The notes below the pieces were generated by a model that saw only the letters and a program-made list of their open reading frames with translations, was not told the DNA's origin and made no database searches. Of a DNA stretch of 64,000 bases, positions 14,742 to 23,485 are shown piece by piece. Position 1 is the first letter of the stretch. The number at the start of each line of letters is the position of its first letter. The position numbers and the translations under genes were made by a program. Source of the DNA: Sphingomonas sanguinis (GTDB taxonomy: Bacteria; Pseudomonadota; Alphaproteobacteria; Sphingomonadales; Sphingomonadaceae); assembly GCF_019297835.1 (NCBI RefSeq), contig NZ_CP079203.1, positions 407,001 through 471,000 of the forward strand. Direction: 5' to 3'.

Positions 14742-17398
14742 GCATTGACCGGCTGGGCGGCGTCACCTTCTTCGGGAGCCGCCCGGTCACCGAAGGCCGG
14801 CGCCGCCGATGCCCGCGCGCCGATGGCGGTCAGGCTGGCGGCCAGTTCCTCGCTGCGGAAAGGCTTCGTCAGCCGCGCGATCTCGATATCCAGCCCCTCT
14901 GCCTCTGCATAGCCGGATACGATCAGTGAGCGAAGCTCGGGCAGCTTGATTTCCAGCTCACGGACCAGCTGCGCGCCGTTCATACCCGGCATGAGGTGAT
15001 CGGTCACGAGCAGGTCGGGGCGCAGACCAGCCTGCACCAGCTCCAGCGCCTGCGCGCCCGACATGGCCTCGACCACCCCATACCCCATATCGGCGAGCAT
15101 GTCGGCAGTGCTCATCCGCACAAGATCCTCGTCATCGACCAGCAGGACCGTACCGACGCCATCGGTATTGGCGGGGGCAGGTGCGGCCGGGGTTGGCGTC
15201 GCAGCCTCGACATCGCTGACGGGCAACCAGAGCGTGATTTCCGTGCCCTGTCCCAGTTCGCTGCGGATCGTCAGGCCGCCGCCTAGCTGCGCCGCCAGGC
15301 CGTGGACCATCGACAGGCCCAGGCCCGTACCCTTGCCGACCCCCTTGGTCGAGAAGAACGGCTCGATCGCGCGCTGCCGGGTCGCCTCGTCCATGCCCAT
15401 GCCGGTGTCGCTGACGCTCAGGCAGATGCAGTCGCCTGCCGGGACATCGGCGAACTGCTGGCTTGCGATCCGGCATGGCTTGACCTTGATGCACAGCCTT
15501 CCGCCGTTCGGCATGGCATCACGGGCGTTTACCGACAAGTTGAGCAGCGCCATTTCGACCTGATTGGCATCGGCCTTCGCGGGCGGCAGATTGTCCGCGA
15601 TGTCGACTTCCAGCTCGATGGTCGGACCGACCGTCGAGGCGATCAGGTCGGTCATGCTGTCGACGAGCTGCCCCAGATCGACTGCGGTCGGCTGGAGCGG
15701 CTGGCGGCGGGCGAAGGCGAGCAGGCGCTGCACCAGCGTCTTGGCCCGCTCGGCGGATTGCAGCGCACCGTCGATCAGCCGCTTCTCGCGCGGCGTGCCC
15801 GAGCCCTTGCGCATCAGCATGTCGAGCGAGCCGATGATCGGGGTCAGCAGATTGTTGAAGTCGTGCGCGACCCCGCCGGTCAGGCTGCCCATCGCCTCGA
15901 CCTTCTGGCTCTGGCGCAGCGCCTCCTGCGCCGCTTCCAGCTCCGCCGCCGCCCTCAGGCGCTCGGAAATGTCGGTCGCCTGATGGAAGGCGGCAACGAC
16001 CTGGCCCGCGCCGTTGCGAAGCGGAGTATAGGTGATCTCCCAGATCGGTATGCCAAGCTCGGGACTGCCGAACGCTTCGGTCACGGTGAAATGCTCGCCG
16101 GTCAGCGCCCGGCTCATCAAGGCGCGCATCGTGCCCTGCTGCTCGGGCACGAACAGCTCGTGGAATACGTCGCCGATCCGCGAGGGGAAGCCATAAATCC
16201 GCCGAAACTCGGCATCATGCGCCTTGTTGAACGCGATCAGGCGATAATCGGTGTCGAACGCGCAGATTGGCGAGGCGATGGCCTCGACGATTTCATGGTA
16301 TCGGCGGATTTCGGCGGTCCGCTCGACCACCTGTTGTTCCAGCGTGTCCTTCAACTGGCGCAGGGCCAATTCGGCGCGGCAGCGTTCGACCGCGACCTTC
16401 ACCCGCTCGCCGACATTCTGGACCAGCGCCTCTTCCTCGGAACTCCAGGTGCGCGGGGTGGCGCTCTGGACCGCGAGCAGGCCGACCCATTCTTCCTCCT
16501 CGAACAGGACGACGTCGACGAACGCGCCGACCTCACGCGCTTGAAGGCCCGAACGTGCGCCGTCGCTCAGGCGCTCGTCCGCGCCGACATTGGTCACGAC
16601 CACGGGCGCGCCGCCGCGATAGGCGGCCAGCAGGTCGGGTCCGAAGCTCTCAAGAGAATGGCGACCGACGATCGACGAGACCCCGCGCGCATAGTCGCGC
16701 TCGACGGTCATCCAGCCGCGCGTCGTGATCTCGGCATAGAAGACCCGGCTGGCCGACAGTTCCTCGCCAAGGCGTTCCGCCGCGAGCGCCATGATCTCGG
16801 CGGGTGTCTCCAGCGCGCGCAGATGGTCGGACAGGGTCAGCAGGAAGGCGGCCCGGCGCTCCGCCAGCACCCGCTCGGTCGTCTCGGCCAGGATGCAGAG
16901 CACACCGACCGGCTTGCCCTGTATGTCGGTGATGGGCGAGGTGTCGATATTGACCCAGGCGCGCATCTCTTGCCCCGCACGGCGCAGGGGCACCGGCAGG
17001 TCCGGGAAATGCAGCGTCCCACCGCCCAGGCCGACCGCCATGATATGTTCGTTGAAGGCGAGATGCTCGGGCCAGCCGTCGCTGACCTTGGTTCCTAGCA
17101 GGGCGGGATGGCCATCGCCGACGAACGCGGCATAGGCGTCGTTGTACAACATCACCCCGTCCTCGCCCCACAGCAGCAGGAACGGTACCGCCGAACGCAG
17201 CGCCATTGCGAGCGACATGGTCAGCGATTTCGGCCAGGCCTCTACCGGGCCGAGCATGGTCCCCGACCAGTCAATCCGCGCGATCCGATCGGCGCAATCG
17301 CCGCCGCCGCTCAGGAAAGGCGGCAACGTGGCGTCAGGATCGGTCGCGGTTGCGCCTTCGCTCTGCGGCAGGTTCGGCGATGGGGGAGCGTCGGTCAC
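14738..17398 (-). CDS. Hybrid histidine kinase (PAS-GAF-PAS-HisKA-HATPase-REC)
   Basis: About 886 residues from GTG 17398. Order of domains: PAS near 45-180 (DWSGTMLGPVEAWPKSL, LLLWGEDGVMLYNDAY), GAF 190-340, PAS 365-480, HisKA with phospho-accepting His512 (GGVAHDFNNLL), HATPase 610-725 (N box NLSVNARDAM, DTGMGM, GTGLGLSM), and a receiver domain from 750 with acidic pocket (LLVDDED), Asp800 (VTDHLMPG) and Lys in LTKPF. No membrane segment is visible, so it is a cytoplasmic sensor. The ribosome site is weak, so the start is uncertain by some tens of residues, but the LGPVEAWPKSL motif needs a start upstream of it. No partner regulator adjoins; the signal is unknown. Confidence 0.9.
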   Translation of the reverse strand: MTDAPPSPNLPQSEGATATDPDATLPPFLSGGGDCADRIARIDWSGTMLGPVEAWPKSLTMSLAMALRSAVPFLLLWGEDGVMLYNDAYAAFVGDGHPALLGTKVSDGWPEHLAFNEHIMAVGLGGGTLHFPDLPVPLRRAGQEMRAWVNIDTSPITDIQGKPVGVLCILAETTERVLAERRAAFLLTLSDHLRALETPAEIMALAAERLGEELSASRVFYAEITTRGWMTVERDYARGVSSIVGRHSLESFGPDLLAAYRGGAPVVVTNVGADERLSDGARSGLQAREVGAFVDVVLFEEEEWVGLLAVQSATPRTWSSEEEALVQNVGERVKVAVERCRAELALRQLKDTLEQQVVERTAEIRRYHEIVEAIASPICAFDTDYRLIAFNKAHDAEFRRIYGFPSRIGDVFHELFVPEQQGTMRALMSRALTGEHFTVTEAFGSPELGIPIWEITYTPLRNGAGQVVAAFHQATDISERLRAAAELEAAQEALRQSQKVEAMGSLTGGVAHDFNNLLTPIIGSLDMLMRKGSGTPREKRLIDGALQSAERAKTLVQRLLAFARRQPLQPTAVDLGQLVDSMTDLIASTVGPTIELEVDIADNLPPAKADANQVEMALLNLSVNARDAMPNGGRLCIKVKPCRIASQQFADVPAGDCICLSVSDTGMGMDEATRQRAIEPFFSTKGVGKGTGLGLSMVHGLAAQLGGGLTIRSELGQGTEITLWLPVSDVEAATPTPAAPAPANTDGVGTVLLVDDEDLVRMSTADMLADMGYGVVEAMSGAQALELVQAGLRPDLLVTDHLMPGMNGAQLVRELEIKLPELRSLIVSGYAEAEGLDIEIARLTKPFRSEELAASLTAIGARASAAPAFGDRAAPEEGDAAQPVNA

Positions 17399-17498
17399 TA
17401 TGGCAGGATACTCGATAAACCGAAAAGCGCGAAGCGGTGATTGATCGGCTTTAAAGTCCTTCGCCTCCAAGCCTGTGGCGGCGCCCCGGTCCGCCAAC

Positions 17499-17527
17499 AA
17501 AAAAAGGCCCCGGTTTTCACCGGGGCC
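17499..17527 (-). terminator. Rho-independent terminator of the TonB receptor gene
   Basis: A perfect 8-bp stem, GGCCCCGG/CCGGGGCC (17506-17513 with 17520-17527), with a 6-nt loop is followed, on the minus strand, by seven T residues (A run at 17499-17505). It lies 33 bp after the TonB receptor stop, separating it from the kinase gene on the same strand. Confidence 0.9.
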
Positions 17528-17559
17528 TCCTCCGATCATTTGGGGGAACGTTCGGAAGC

Positions 17560-20500
17560 TTAGAAGGTGCCGCGCAGGCCGATCAGGAACTGACGGCCCG
17601 GCTTATACTGGGTGAACGTCGCGTTCTCGAACTGGAAGTAGGAGCGCAGCGTCGCATTGGTGAAGTTGGCGACGTTGATGGTCAGCTGCGGCGCACCCGG
17701 AATGCCGAAGATCTTGTCGAGGTCGAACGCCGACGAGAAATCGTAGGTGGTATAGTCGGTCCCGAACAGCGCGGCGGCGGGGATGCCGTTCTGTGCCGCG
17801 CCGCTGTTCTGCGCCCCCTGACGCGAGGTCGTGGCGACGCGCAGCATCACGCCGTTCTTTTCGTAATAGCCGGTGATGTTGTAGGTGAAGGGGGCCACGC
17901 CGAACGCGACGGCCGGACCGTCGCTGCGCTGGTCGACGATCGTGGCGTTGGCGTTGAAGCCGAAGCCGGTGATGCCGATCGCGCGGGTCAGGAAGTCGAG
18001 CGGCTGAACCCACTGGAATTCCAGGCCGTTGATGGTCAGCTTGTTAGGCACGTTGATCTGCGACGTCACCTGCACCTGCGCCTGGCTCGGCCCGCCGCGC
18101 GAATTGATCGCGATCTGCTGCGTCGGGTTCAGCGTGTCATAGGTGATGCCGTACTGCGCCAGGTTCGAGAAGGGCACCGTGCTGATCGCGGTGGTGGTGA
18201 ACCCTTCCAGCGACTTGCGGAACGCGTTGAAGCTGATCACGCCCTCACGGCCGGTATAATATTCGAAGCCCAGGTCGAGGTTGGTCGACAGATAGGGCGC
18301 GAGCGCCGGATTGCCGATCGAGGCCTGATCTGCCGAAGGCGCACCGAAGTTGATCCCCGGCAGCTGGGCGGAAGGGTCGGGCCGGGTCATGGTGCGCGAA
18401 CCCGCGACACGCACCACCGCATGTTCGCCGATGTCATAGGCGAAGGTCGCGGCGGGCAGCCATTCGGAATAGACGTTGCGCGTCTCGGCGATGTTGATGA
18501 TGCTCGGATAGCGGCTGCCATCCGGCAGGGAGGCGCCCGACGCCGTCGTGTTGCGGGGATCGGGGACCGAGACGCGGCCCGAGATCGTCTGGATCGTGTT
18601 GACGTAGCGCAGGCCGACATTGAAGCGCAGCGTGTTGCCACCCAGTTCCTGCGCGCCGTTGACTGTCGCGAAGGCCGACTTCACGACTTCGCGAATGAAG
18701 CCTGCGCTGGCGCCGGTGTTCGCGCCGCCATTTTCCGGCGCATTGTCGTGGAAGAACTGGTAGTTGCTGGCCTTGGCGAAGGCGGGCCAGTTGACCGTCA
18801 CGAAGCCGGCAGGCCCCGGCGAGAGATAGCTGGACGCGGCACTATTGGGGATCAGCGACCCGCCATAGCTGACCGGGCCGCTCATGCCCGAGCTGAAGCC
18901 GGTGCCATAGCCTGGATAGGTCGGGTAGCCAGCAGGCGCAGCACCCGGCGCGTTCAGACCTTCGCAGGGTGGCTGCGAGTTGGGCGATGGGACGGCGACG
19001 TTCGGGTTGTTGCCGCAAACCGCGTTCTGCCAATACTGGCTGTTGTCGAAGCCCCGGATGCGGCGCGACGTGTCGTCATAGGCGCCGCCGACCTTCAGGT
19101 TCAGCGCGGTGTCGCCCCAGGTCAGGTCGCCTCGAAGCCCCTTGTTGATGTTCAGGCGACGCTCGTCCTGCAGGTTGACGCGGCTGCCCGCGTACCAGCC
19201 GAAATTCTTCGGATCGTTCAGGTCCAGCGCGCTCGTGATCGTCGGGATGCCGCCAGTGTTCGAGAAGGTGACGGTGTTGCCGACGCCCAGCGGCGTGGTC
19301 ATGCCAACCGTCGGGCTTTCGCGGTGGAAGGTCGAGCGGGCGTAATTGCCCTGGAAGTTCAGTTTCAGCTTGTCGTTGATCTGCCACTCGGCACCCGGAT
19401 TGACGCTCCAGAGGCGTGTCGTCTCGGTGTAGGGGCGGAATTCGTTGAAGAACTGGGCGTTGGCGAAGGTGCCGCCGGTGACGGTGCAGCCCGCGCTGCA
19501 ATCCGACTTGTCGAAGGTCAGGTTGGTCGGGATGATCGCGCCGTTGCGGACGATCCACGCCATGTTCTCGCGGATCAGCTCGTTCTTCTTGAAGCCGTAC
19601 AGGCCGTCCACATAAAAATGCAGCTCGTCGGTCGGGCGATATTCGGCGCTCAGGATCGCGTTGATGCGGTCACGCGGGCCGCGAATGCTGGTCACGCGAC
19701 CCAGACGGGGCAGCAGGCCGTTGTCGATCTGCTGGATGGTCGCGCCGGGATTGTTGGCGAGCAGGAAGTTGCGGTCGATCACGGTGCCGGGGATCAGGCC
19801 CGCGCCCGCGCCGTTCGGTACGGTCGACGGGATCGTCCAGTTGCCGCCGCCGGTGCTGTTGCAGCCGCTGGTCGCGCCGCACTGGGCGGCGGTCAGCGCC
19901 GGGTTGGTATAGCCGATGGTTTCGAACCCGCGCGTGTCGGTGAACAGGCGCTGCGCCGAGACGCCCGCCAGCACGCCGAACGTGTCGTTGCGCCAGCTGC
20001 CGATCAGCGAGCCGCGCGCACCGATCCGATCCTCCGGCGTCTGCTTCGATCCTTGGATGTTATAGGCGACGAACGAGGTATTGCGATCGAACGGACGGGC
20101 CGAGCGCAGGTCGATATTGCCAGCCGCGCCGCCTTCGAGCAGGTCGGCGGTGTAGCTCTTGTTCACGGTCAGCTTGGTGAACAGGTCGGTCGGGAAGAAG
20201 CTGAGGTCGACCGAGCGGTCGGTGCCCTGCGCGTCGGTCGAACCCGACGAGGCGACCGCGATCGGCGCGCCGTTCAGCGTGACGTTGGTGAAGTTCGATC
20301 CCAGGCCGCGAATGGCGACGTTGGTGCCTTCGCCGGTCACGTCGCGGGTGATGGTGACGCCCGGAATACGGTTGAAGGATTCCGCGATGTTGGTGTCGGG
20401 GAACTTGCCGATATCCTCCGCAAAGATCGAGTCGGTGAAGCCGGTCGACGCGCGCTTGGCGTTGGTCGACTTGGCAAGGCTCGACCTATAACCAGTGACG

Positions 20501-20706
20501 ACGATGTCCTCGGACGGCGTGCCCTGGGTCTGGTCGGTCTGCGGCGCGGGCGGCGTGGACGGGCCGTTATCCTGGCCGTTGTTGAGTATCTGCTCCTGCG
20601 GGGCGGGAACCGCCTGCGCCCAGACGGTCGACGCGCTCATCGCGCCGACGCCCGTGGCGCATAGCAGGGCAATGCGGCTGAGGCGGATGGTGGGCACGGA
20701 TTTCAT
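17560..20706 (-). CDS. TonB-dependent receptor, oligosaccharide type
   Basis: A 1048-residue outer-membrane receptor starting at ATG 20706 (AGAGGACC upstream). Signal peptide MKSVPTIRL...STVWAQ, a TonB-box-like EDIVVTGYRSSL near residue 80, and a plug domain with FPDTNIAESFNRIPGVTITRD, NVAIRGLGSNFTNVTLNG and DLLEGGAAGNIDL, patterns of the large TBDRs used by Caulobacter and sphingomonads for sugars. The barrel ends in the aromatic terminus LIGLRGTF. Next to GH67 and ManD it probably imports aldouronic xylo-oligosaccharides. A palindromic operator-like site lies about 200 bp upstream, and a strong terminator follows. Confidence 0.92.
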   Translation of the reverse strand: MKSVPTIRLSRIALLCATGVGAMSASTVWAQAVPAPQEQILNNGQDNGPSTPPAPQTDQTQGTPSEDIVVTGYRSSLAKSTNAKRASTGFTDSIFAEDIGKFPDTNIAESFNRIPGVTITRDVTGEGTNVAIRGLGSNFTNVTLNGAPIAVASSGSTDAQGTDRSVDLSFFPTDLFTKLTVNKSYTADLLEGGAAGNIDLRSARPFDRNTSFVAYNIQGSKQTPEDRIGARGSLIGSWRNDTFGVLAGVSAQRLFTDTRGFETIGYTNPALTAAQCGATSGCNSTGGGNWTIPSTVPNGAGAGLIPGTVIDRNFLLANNPGATIQQIDNGLLPRLGRVTSIRGPRDRINAILSAEYRPTDELHFYVDGLYGFKKNELIRENMAWIVRNGAIIPTNLTFDKSDCSAGCTVTGGTFANAQFFNEFRPYTETTRLWSVNPGAEWQINDKLKLNFQGNYARSTFHRESPTVGMTTPLGVGNTVTFSNTGGIPTITSALDLNDPKNFGWYAGSRVNLQDERRLNINKGLRGDLTWGDTALNLKVGGAYDDTSRRIRGFDNSQYWQNAVCGNNPNVAVPSPNSQPPCEGLNAPGAAPAGYPTYPGYGTGFSSGMSGPVSYGGSLIPNSAASSYLSPGPAGFVTVNWPAFAKASNYQFFHDNAPENGGANTGASAGFIREVVKSAFATVNGAQELGGNTLRFNVGLRYVNTIQTISGRVSVPDPRNTTASGASLPDGSRYPSIINIAETRNVYSEWLPAATFAYDIGEHAVVRVAGSRTMTRPDPSAQLPGINFGAPSADQASIGNPALAPYLSTNLDLGFEYYTGREGVISFNAFRKSLEGFTTTAISTVPFSNLAQYGITYDTLNPTQQIAINSRGGPSQAQVQVTSQINVPNKLTINGLEFQWVQPLDFLTRAIGITGFGFNANATIVDQRSDGPAVAFGVAPFTYNITGYYEKNGVMLRVATTSRQGAQNSGAAQNGIPAAALFGTDYTTYDFSSAFDLDKIFGIPGAPQLTINVANFTNATLRSYFQFENATFTQYKPGRQFLIGLRGTF

Positions 20707-20903
20707 GTCAGGTCCTCTCTTGCGGCCCGCTGTCGTTCGTTGCGACATGCGGAAAAATTTCGGTGGATCGGTGGGCAGGTGTCGGATCAGGTGGATGGCG
20801 TGTCATGCTGGCCGGGGCGATGCGCCGCGCGGTCTGCCGATGCGTCGGCCATGACGATGCCGTTAACCATCCTATCCCCTCCGACCGTCTGATGCGGCGT
20901 ATG

Positions 20904-20919
20904 CTGATAGCGCTATCGT
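20904..20919. promoter_or_regulatory. Palindromic operator candidate upstream of the TonB receptor
   Basis: GATAGCGCTATC at 20906-20917 is a perfect 12-bp palindrome with a central CG, the hallmark of LacI-family operators. The 14-mer TGATAGCGCTATCG matches 12 of 14 positions with TGATAGCGGTAACG (minus strand) upstream of the GH67 gene at 23337-23350. A shared regulator of both genes is inferred; no LacI-type regulator is in the window. Confidence 0.55.
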
Positions 20920-21152
20920 TCTGCGTTATTGGTCCACAAGTCAATGGAAATTGGTTAGGCCGCGGTGGGTTCGTGACGAACTATGGCTGTTCTGCAACAG
21001 CCACGCCGTATCAAGATGAGACGGCCAGCTTAAATCTAAAGCCAGCACAAGTGCAGGTGGTAATACTGCAATCGATTTATCAATGCACAAGTAAAGCCAG
21101 ACCGGCCGGACCAAAGCTGGTGCGTCTGGTTTTGCCGGTAAGGAATAGCGGT

Positions 21153-21181
21153 CGGTCGCGACCTTTCCGAGGCCGCGACCG
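21153..21181 (-). terminator. Stem-loop after the GH67 gene (possible terminator or mRNA-stabilising hairpin)
   Basis: CGGTCGCG (21153-21160) pairs with CGCGACCG (21174-21181), extended inward by CCT/AGG with one mismatch, giving an 11-bp stem. It starts 10 nt after the GH67 stop codon. No T tract follows on the minus strand, so simple intrinsic termination is doubtful; a 3'-end-protecting or Rho-assisted role is as likely. Confidence 0.4.
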
Positions 21182-21190
21182 TTAACCGCC

Positions 21191-23284
21191 TTATGACGTG
21201 TGCCCCGGCGCGTAGGGGAAGCGCTGCGCTTTGTACCAGGCCAGATCATGTTCGGGCGCGCGGACCCCGGCAGGGAGCGGGCGATGGTTGACAGACATCC
21301 AATAGGCCAGGCTGGCGTCGCGCCACCAGCGGGCCTCGCGTTCCTGAACTGCGAGATAGGTCGCCGTCTTCTGCCACCGCTCGGCATCGATCTTCGGGCG
21401 CAGGCCGTCCCATTGCCGCTGCATCTGCGCGACATAGGCGACGCCGCGATCATAATGGGCGACCAGATCCTCCCACAGGGTACGGCCGCTCGCCATCCGC
21501 CGGTCCCAGGGCAGGTGATGGAACCAGAGCAGCATGGATTCGGGTGTCGTCTCCGGCTTGCCGAAGGCCTTCGCGACCGGCCCCGCATATTGGCCGACGG
21601 CGTTGCTGCCCGAGGCGGTACGGTCGAAGCCGATCCCGTTCGCATCGGCGCGGTGATAATAGGTCGGGTTCCATTCAGGCCGCGCCAGATCGGACACCCA
21701 CGGTCCCGGTCCATAGTGATGACCCGTCGCCATCAGATGCGCGAGGCCCAGCGCGCCGGTATAGTCGACCACCGCCTCCCGGCTTCCCATCATCATGGCG
21801 GTGACGGTATCGATGACCTGCCGGTCGGTGCCGAAGGTCTGCGCGGCCCAGGCGCGCGCAATCTCCTCCGCCGAGAGATCGGGGTCCCAGGCCAGGCGGC
21901 CAAAGGCGTACCAGTTCGCCTGGTTGAAGGTCGATCCGCTCCAGTCGCGATCGCGCCCGATATTGGCGACGCCCGCCATGCCGGAGAGTTTGTGATGCTC
22001 GGCCTGGCCGTCGACCACATCCGCCACCGTCTCGCCCGGCTTCTGTTCGGTCTTGGCGTCCAGCACCTCGGTGAACAGCGGGCCGAGATAGGCTAGATGA
22101 GTCGCAAATCCCAGATATTCCTTGGTAATTTGGAACTCGATCATCAACGGCGTGCGCGGCATAGCGCCGAACAGCGGGTGGAAGGGTTCGCGCGGCTGGA
22201 AGTCGATCGCGCCGTTCTTCACCTGCACCAACACATTGTCGGCGAACTTGCCGTCGAGCGGCTTGAACTCGGTATAGGCTTGCTTGGCGCGATCCTCGGG
22301 ATCGGTTTCGGCATAGACGAAGGCGCGCCACATCACGATGCCGCCATGGGGTTTCACCGCCGCGGCCAGCATGTTGGCGCCATCGGCATGGGATGCGCCA
22401 TAGTCGCGCGGGCCGGGCTGGCCCTCGCTATTGGCCTTGACCAGGAAGCCGCCGAAATCGGGGATGGTGCGATAGATTTCGTCGGCCTTGGCCTTCCACC
22501 ACGCGGCCACCGCCGGATCGCGCGGATCGGCGGTCTTCGGCCCGCCAAGCTCGATCGGCGCGGAGAAGCGGACCGACAGATAGACCTTGATGCCCCAGGG
22601 CCGGAATATGTCCGCCAGCGCGGCGGCCTTGGCGATATAGGGCGCGGTCAGGCTGTCGGCCTTGGCGTTGACGTTGTTCAGGACGGTGCCGTTGATCCCG
22701 ATCGACGCGTTCGCGCGGGCATAGTCGGTATAGCGCGGATCACGGAAGTCGGGCAGCGTCCACCAGTCCCAGAGCGACTGGCCCGCATAGCCACGCTCGA
22801 CGGTTTCATCAAGATTGTCCCAATGGTTGAGCACGCGCAGCTTGACCTTGGGGGCCGAGCGCAATGCGACGCCGTCCGCCTTGCCGCCGGTCGCGAGATG
22901 ACGGATCAGCGCGAACGCACCGTAAAGCGCGCCGCGATCGCTGTTGCCCGCGACAAGCAGGACTTTCTGCCTGTCTAGCGTGACGCTACGAACCAGATAG
23001 CCTTCCTCGCCCAGCCCCTCGAACGGCAAACGCAGCGAGCGGAGGGCAGGGTCGGCCGCCGTCGCGACCATGACGGGCGGCGTACCAGCGGGCAGGGCGC
23101 GGCGCAGTTCGGATGCCGCCAGATCGAGCGTCGGCGACGCCCCTGACACCCTGACATTCACCTGTCCGACCGATGGCGCCGTATTGCGCAACCATAGCGC
23201 GTAGCCGTCCTCCGCGACCGCCGGAAATGGCAGTGCGACCAAGGACAGGGACAGCGCGGTGGTCCATGCGCGAATCCGTTTCAT
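21191..23284 (-). CDS. aguA: Alpha-glucuronidase, glycoside hydrolase family 67
   Basis: A 697-residue GH67 enzyme, typical in length. Signal peptide MKRIRAWTTALSLSLVALPFPAVAE suggests periplasmic location. The catalytic segments are visible: Glu in KANSEGQPGP (general acid), and Asp in AIDFQPREP with Glu in MIEFQITKEY (paired base residues). It removes (4-O-methyl)glucuronic acid from the end of xylo-oligosaccharides. Downstream on the same strand is the large TBDR; divergent is ManD followed by a hexuronate transporter, which would use the released acid. Start ATG 23284 sits at a consensus signal peptide; longer in-frame readings (to 23935) run into the ManD gene and are rejected. A LacI-type site overlaps the probable -10. 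Confidence 0.93.
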   Translation of the reverse strand: MKRIRAWTTALSLSLVALPFPAVAEDGYALWLRNTAPSVGQVNVRVSGASPTLDLAASELRRALPAGTPPVMVATAADPALRSLRLPFEGLGEEGYLVRSVTLDRQKVLLVAGNSDRGALYGAFALIRHLATGGKADGVALRSAPKVKLRVLNHWDNLDETVERGYAGQSLWDWWTLPDFRDPRYTDYARANASIGINGTVLNNVNAKADSLTAPYIAKAAALADIFRPWGIKVYLSVRFSAPIELGGPKTADPRDPAVAAWWKAKADEIYRTIPDFGGFLVKANSEGQPGPRDYGASHADGANMLAAAVKPHGGIVMWRAFVYAETDPEDRAKQAYTEFKPLDGKFADNVLVQVKNGAIDFQPREPFHPLFGAMPRTPLMIEFQITKEYLGFATHLAYLGPLFTEVLDAKTEQKPGETVADVVDGQAEHHKLSGMAGVANIGRDRDWSGSTFNQANWYAFGRLAWDPDLSAEEIARAWAAQTFGTDRQVIDTVTAMMMGSREAVVDYTGALGLAHLMATGHHYGPGPWVSDLARPEWNPTYYHRADANGIGFDRTASGSNAVGQYAGPVAKAFGKPETTPESMLLWFHHLPWDRRMASGRTLWEDLVAHYDRGVAYVAQMQRQWDGLRPKIDAERWQKTATYLAVQEREARWWRDASLAYWMSVNHRPLPAGVRAPEHDLAWYKAQRFPYAPGHTS

Positions 23285-23307
23285 GCCATACTCTCCCGAT
23301 GTGTCGG

Positions 23308-23367
23308 CAATTGACAAGCCGACGCTTGGCCCGCACGTTACCGCTATCAGACCAATTGGCAAGTCGG
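23308..23367. promoter_or_regulatory. Shared GH67/ManD promoter region: operator candidate and direct repeats
   Basis: On the minus strand TGATAGCGGTAACG (23337-23350) resembles the operator found upstream of the TBDR. A possible GH67 promoter, TTGCCA then TAACGT with 16-bp spacing, overlaps it. In addition CAATTGACAAGCCGA (23308-23322) and CAATTGGCAAGTCGG (23353-23367) form an imperfect direct repeat 45 bp apart, flanking the operator. The repeats are seen directly; the regulatory role is inferred. Confidence 0.45.
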
Positions 23368-23485
23368 GTTGGACCGGCTGCCTGACAGGAGGGGCCTGAA
23401 TGACCCGCTGGCAAGACCCGATCCGCCATGCCGCTTCGTGCGGCCATCCTTCTGTCGCGCCTCTGTTCGCCTGAAGGACGTTTCC

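Larger units (their letters stand above)
20707..21190. other. 484-bp intergenic region between the GH67 gene and the TonB receptor
   Basis: There is no convincing ORF here. Noticeable elements are a perfect palindrome GATAGCGCTATC (20906-20917) and a long hairpin (21153-21181) directly after the GH67 stop; both are listed separately. The middle part (20940-21150) is less GC-rich than its surroundings. A long 5' leader for the TBDR transcript is therefore likely. Confidence 0.6.

Noticed and set aside
15302-17098. 598-codon plus-strand ORF opposite the histidine kinase
   Set aside because: Antisense shadow; the kinase domains are complete on the minus strand.
18421-20664. 747-codon plus-strand ORF opposite the large TBDR
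   Set aside because: Val/Arg/Ala-rich shadow without motifs; the TBDR has signal peptide, plug and barrel end.
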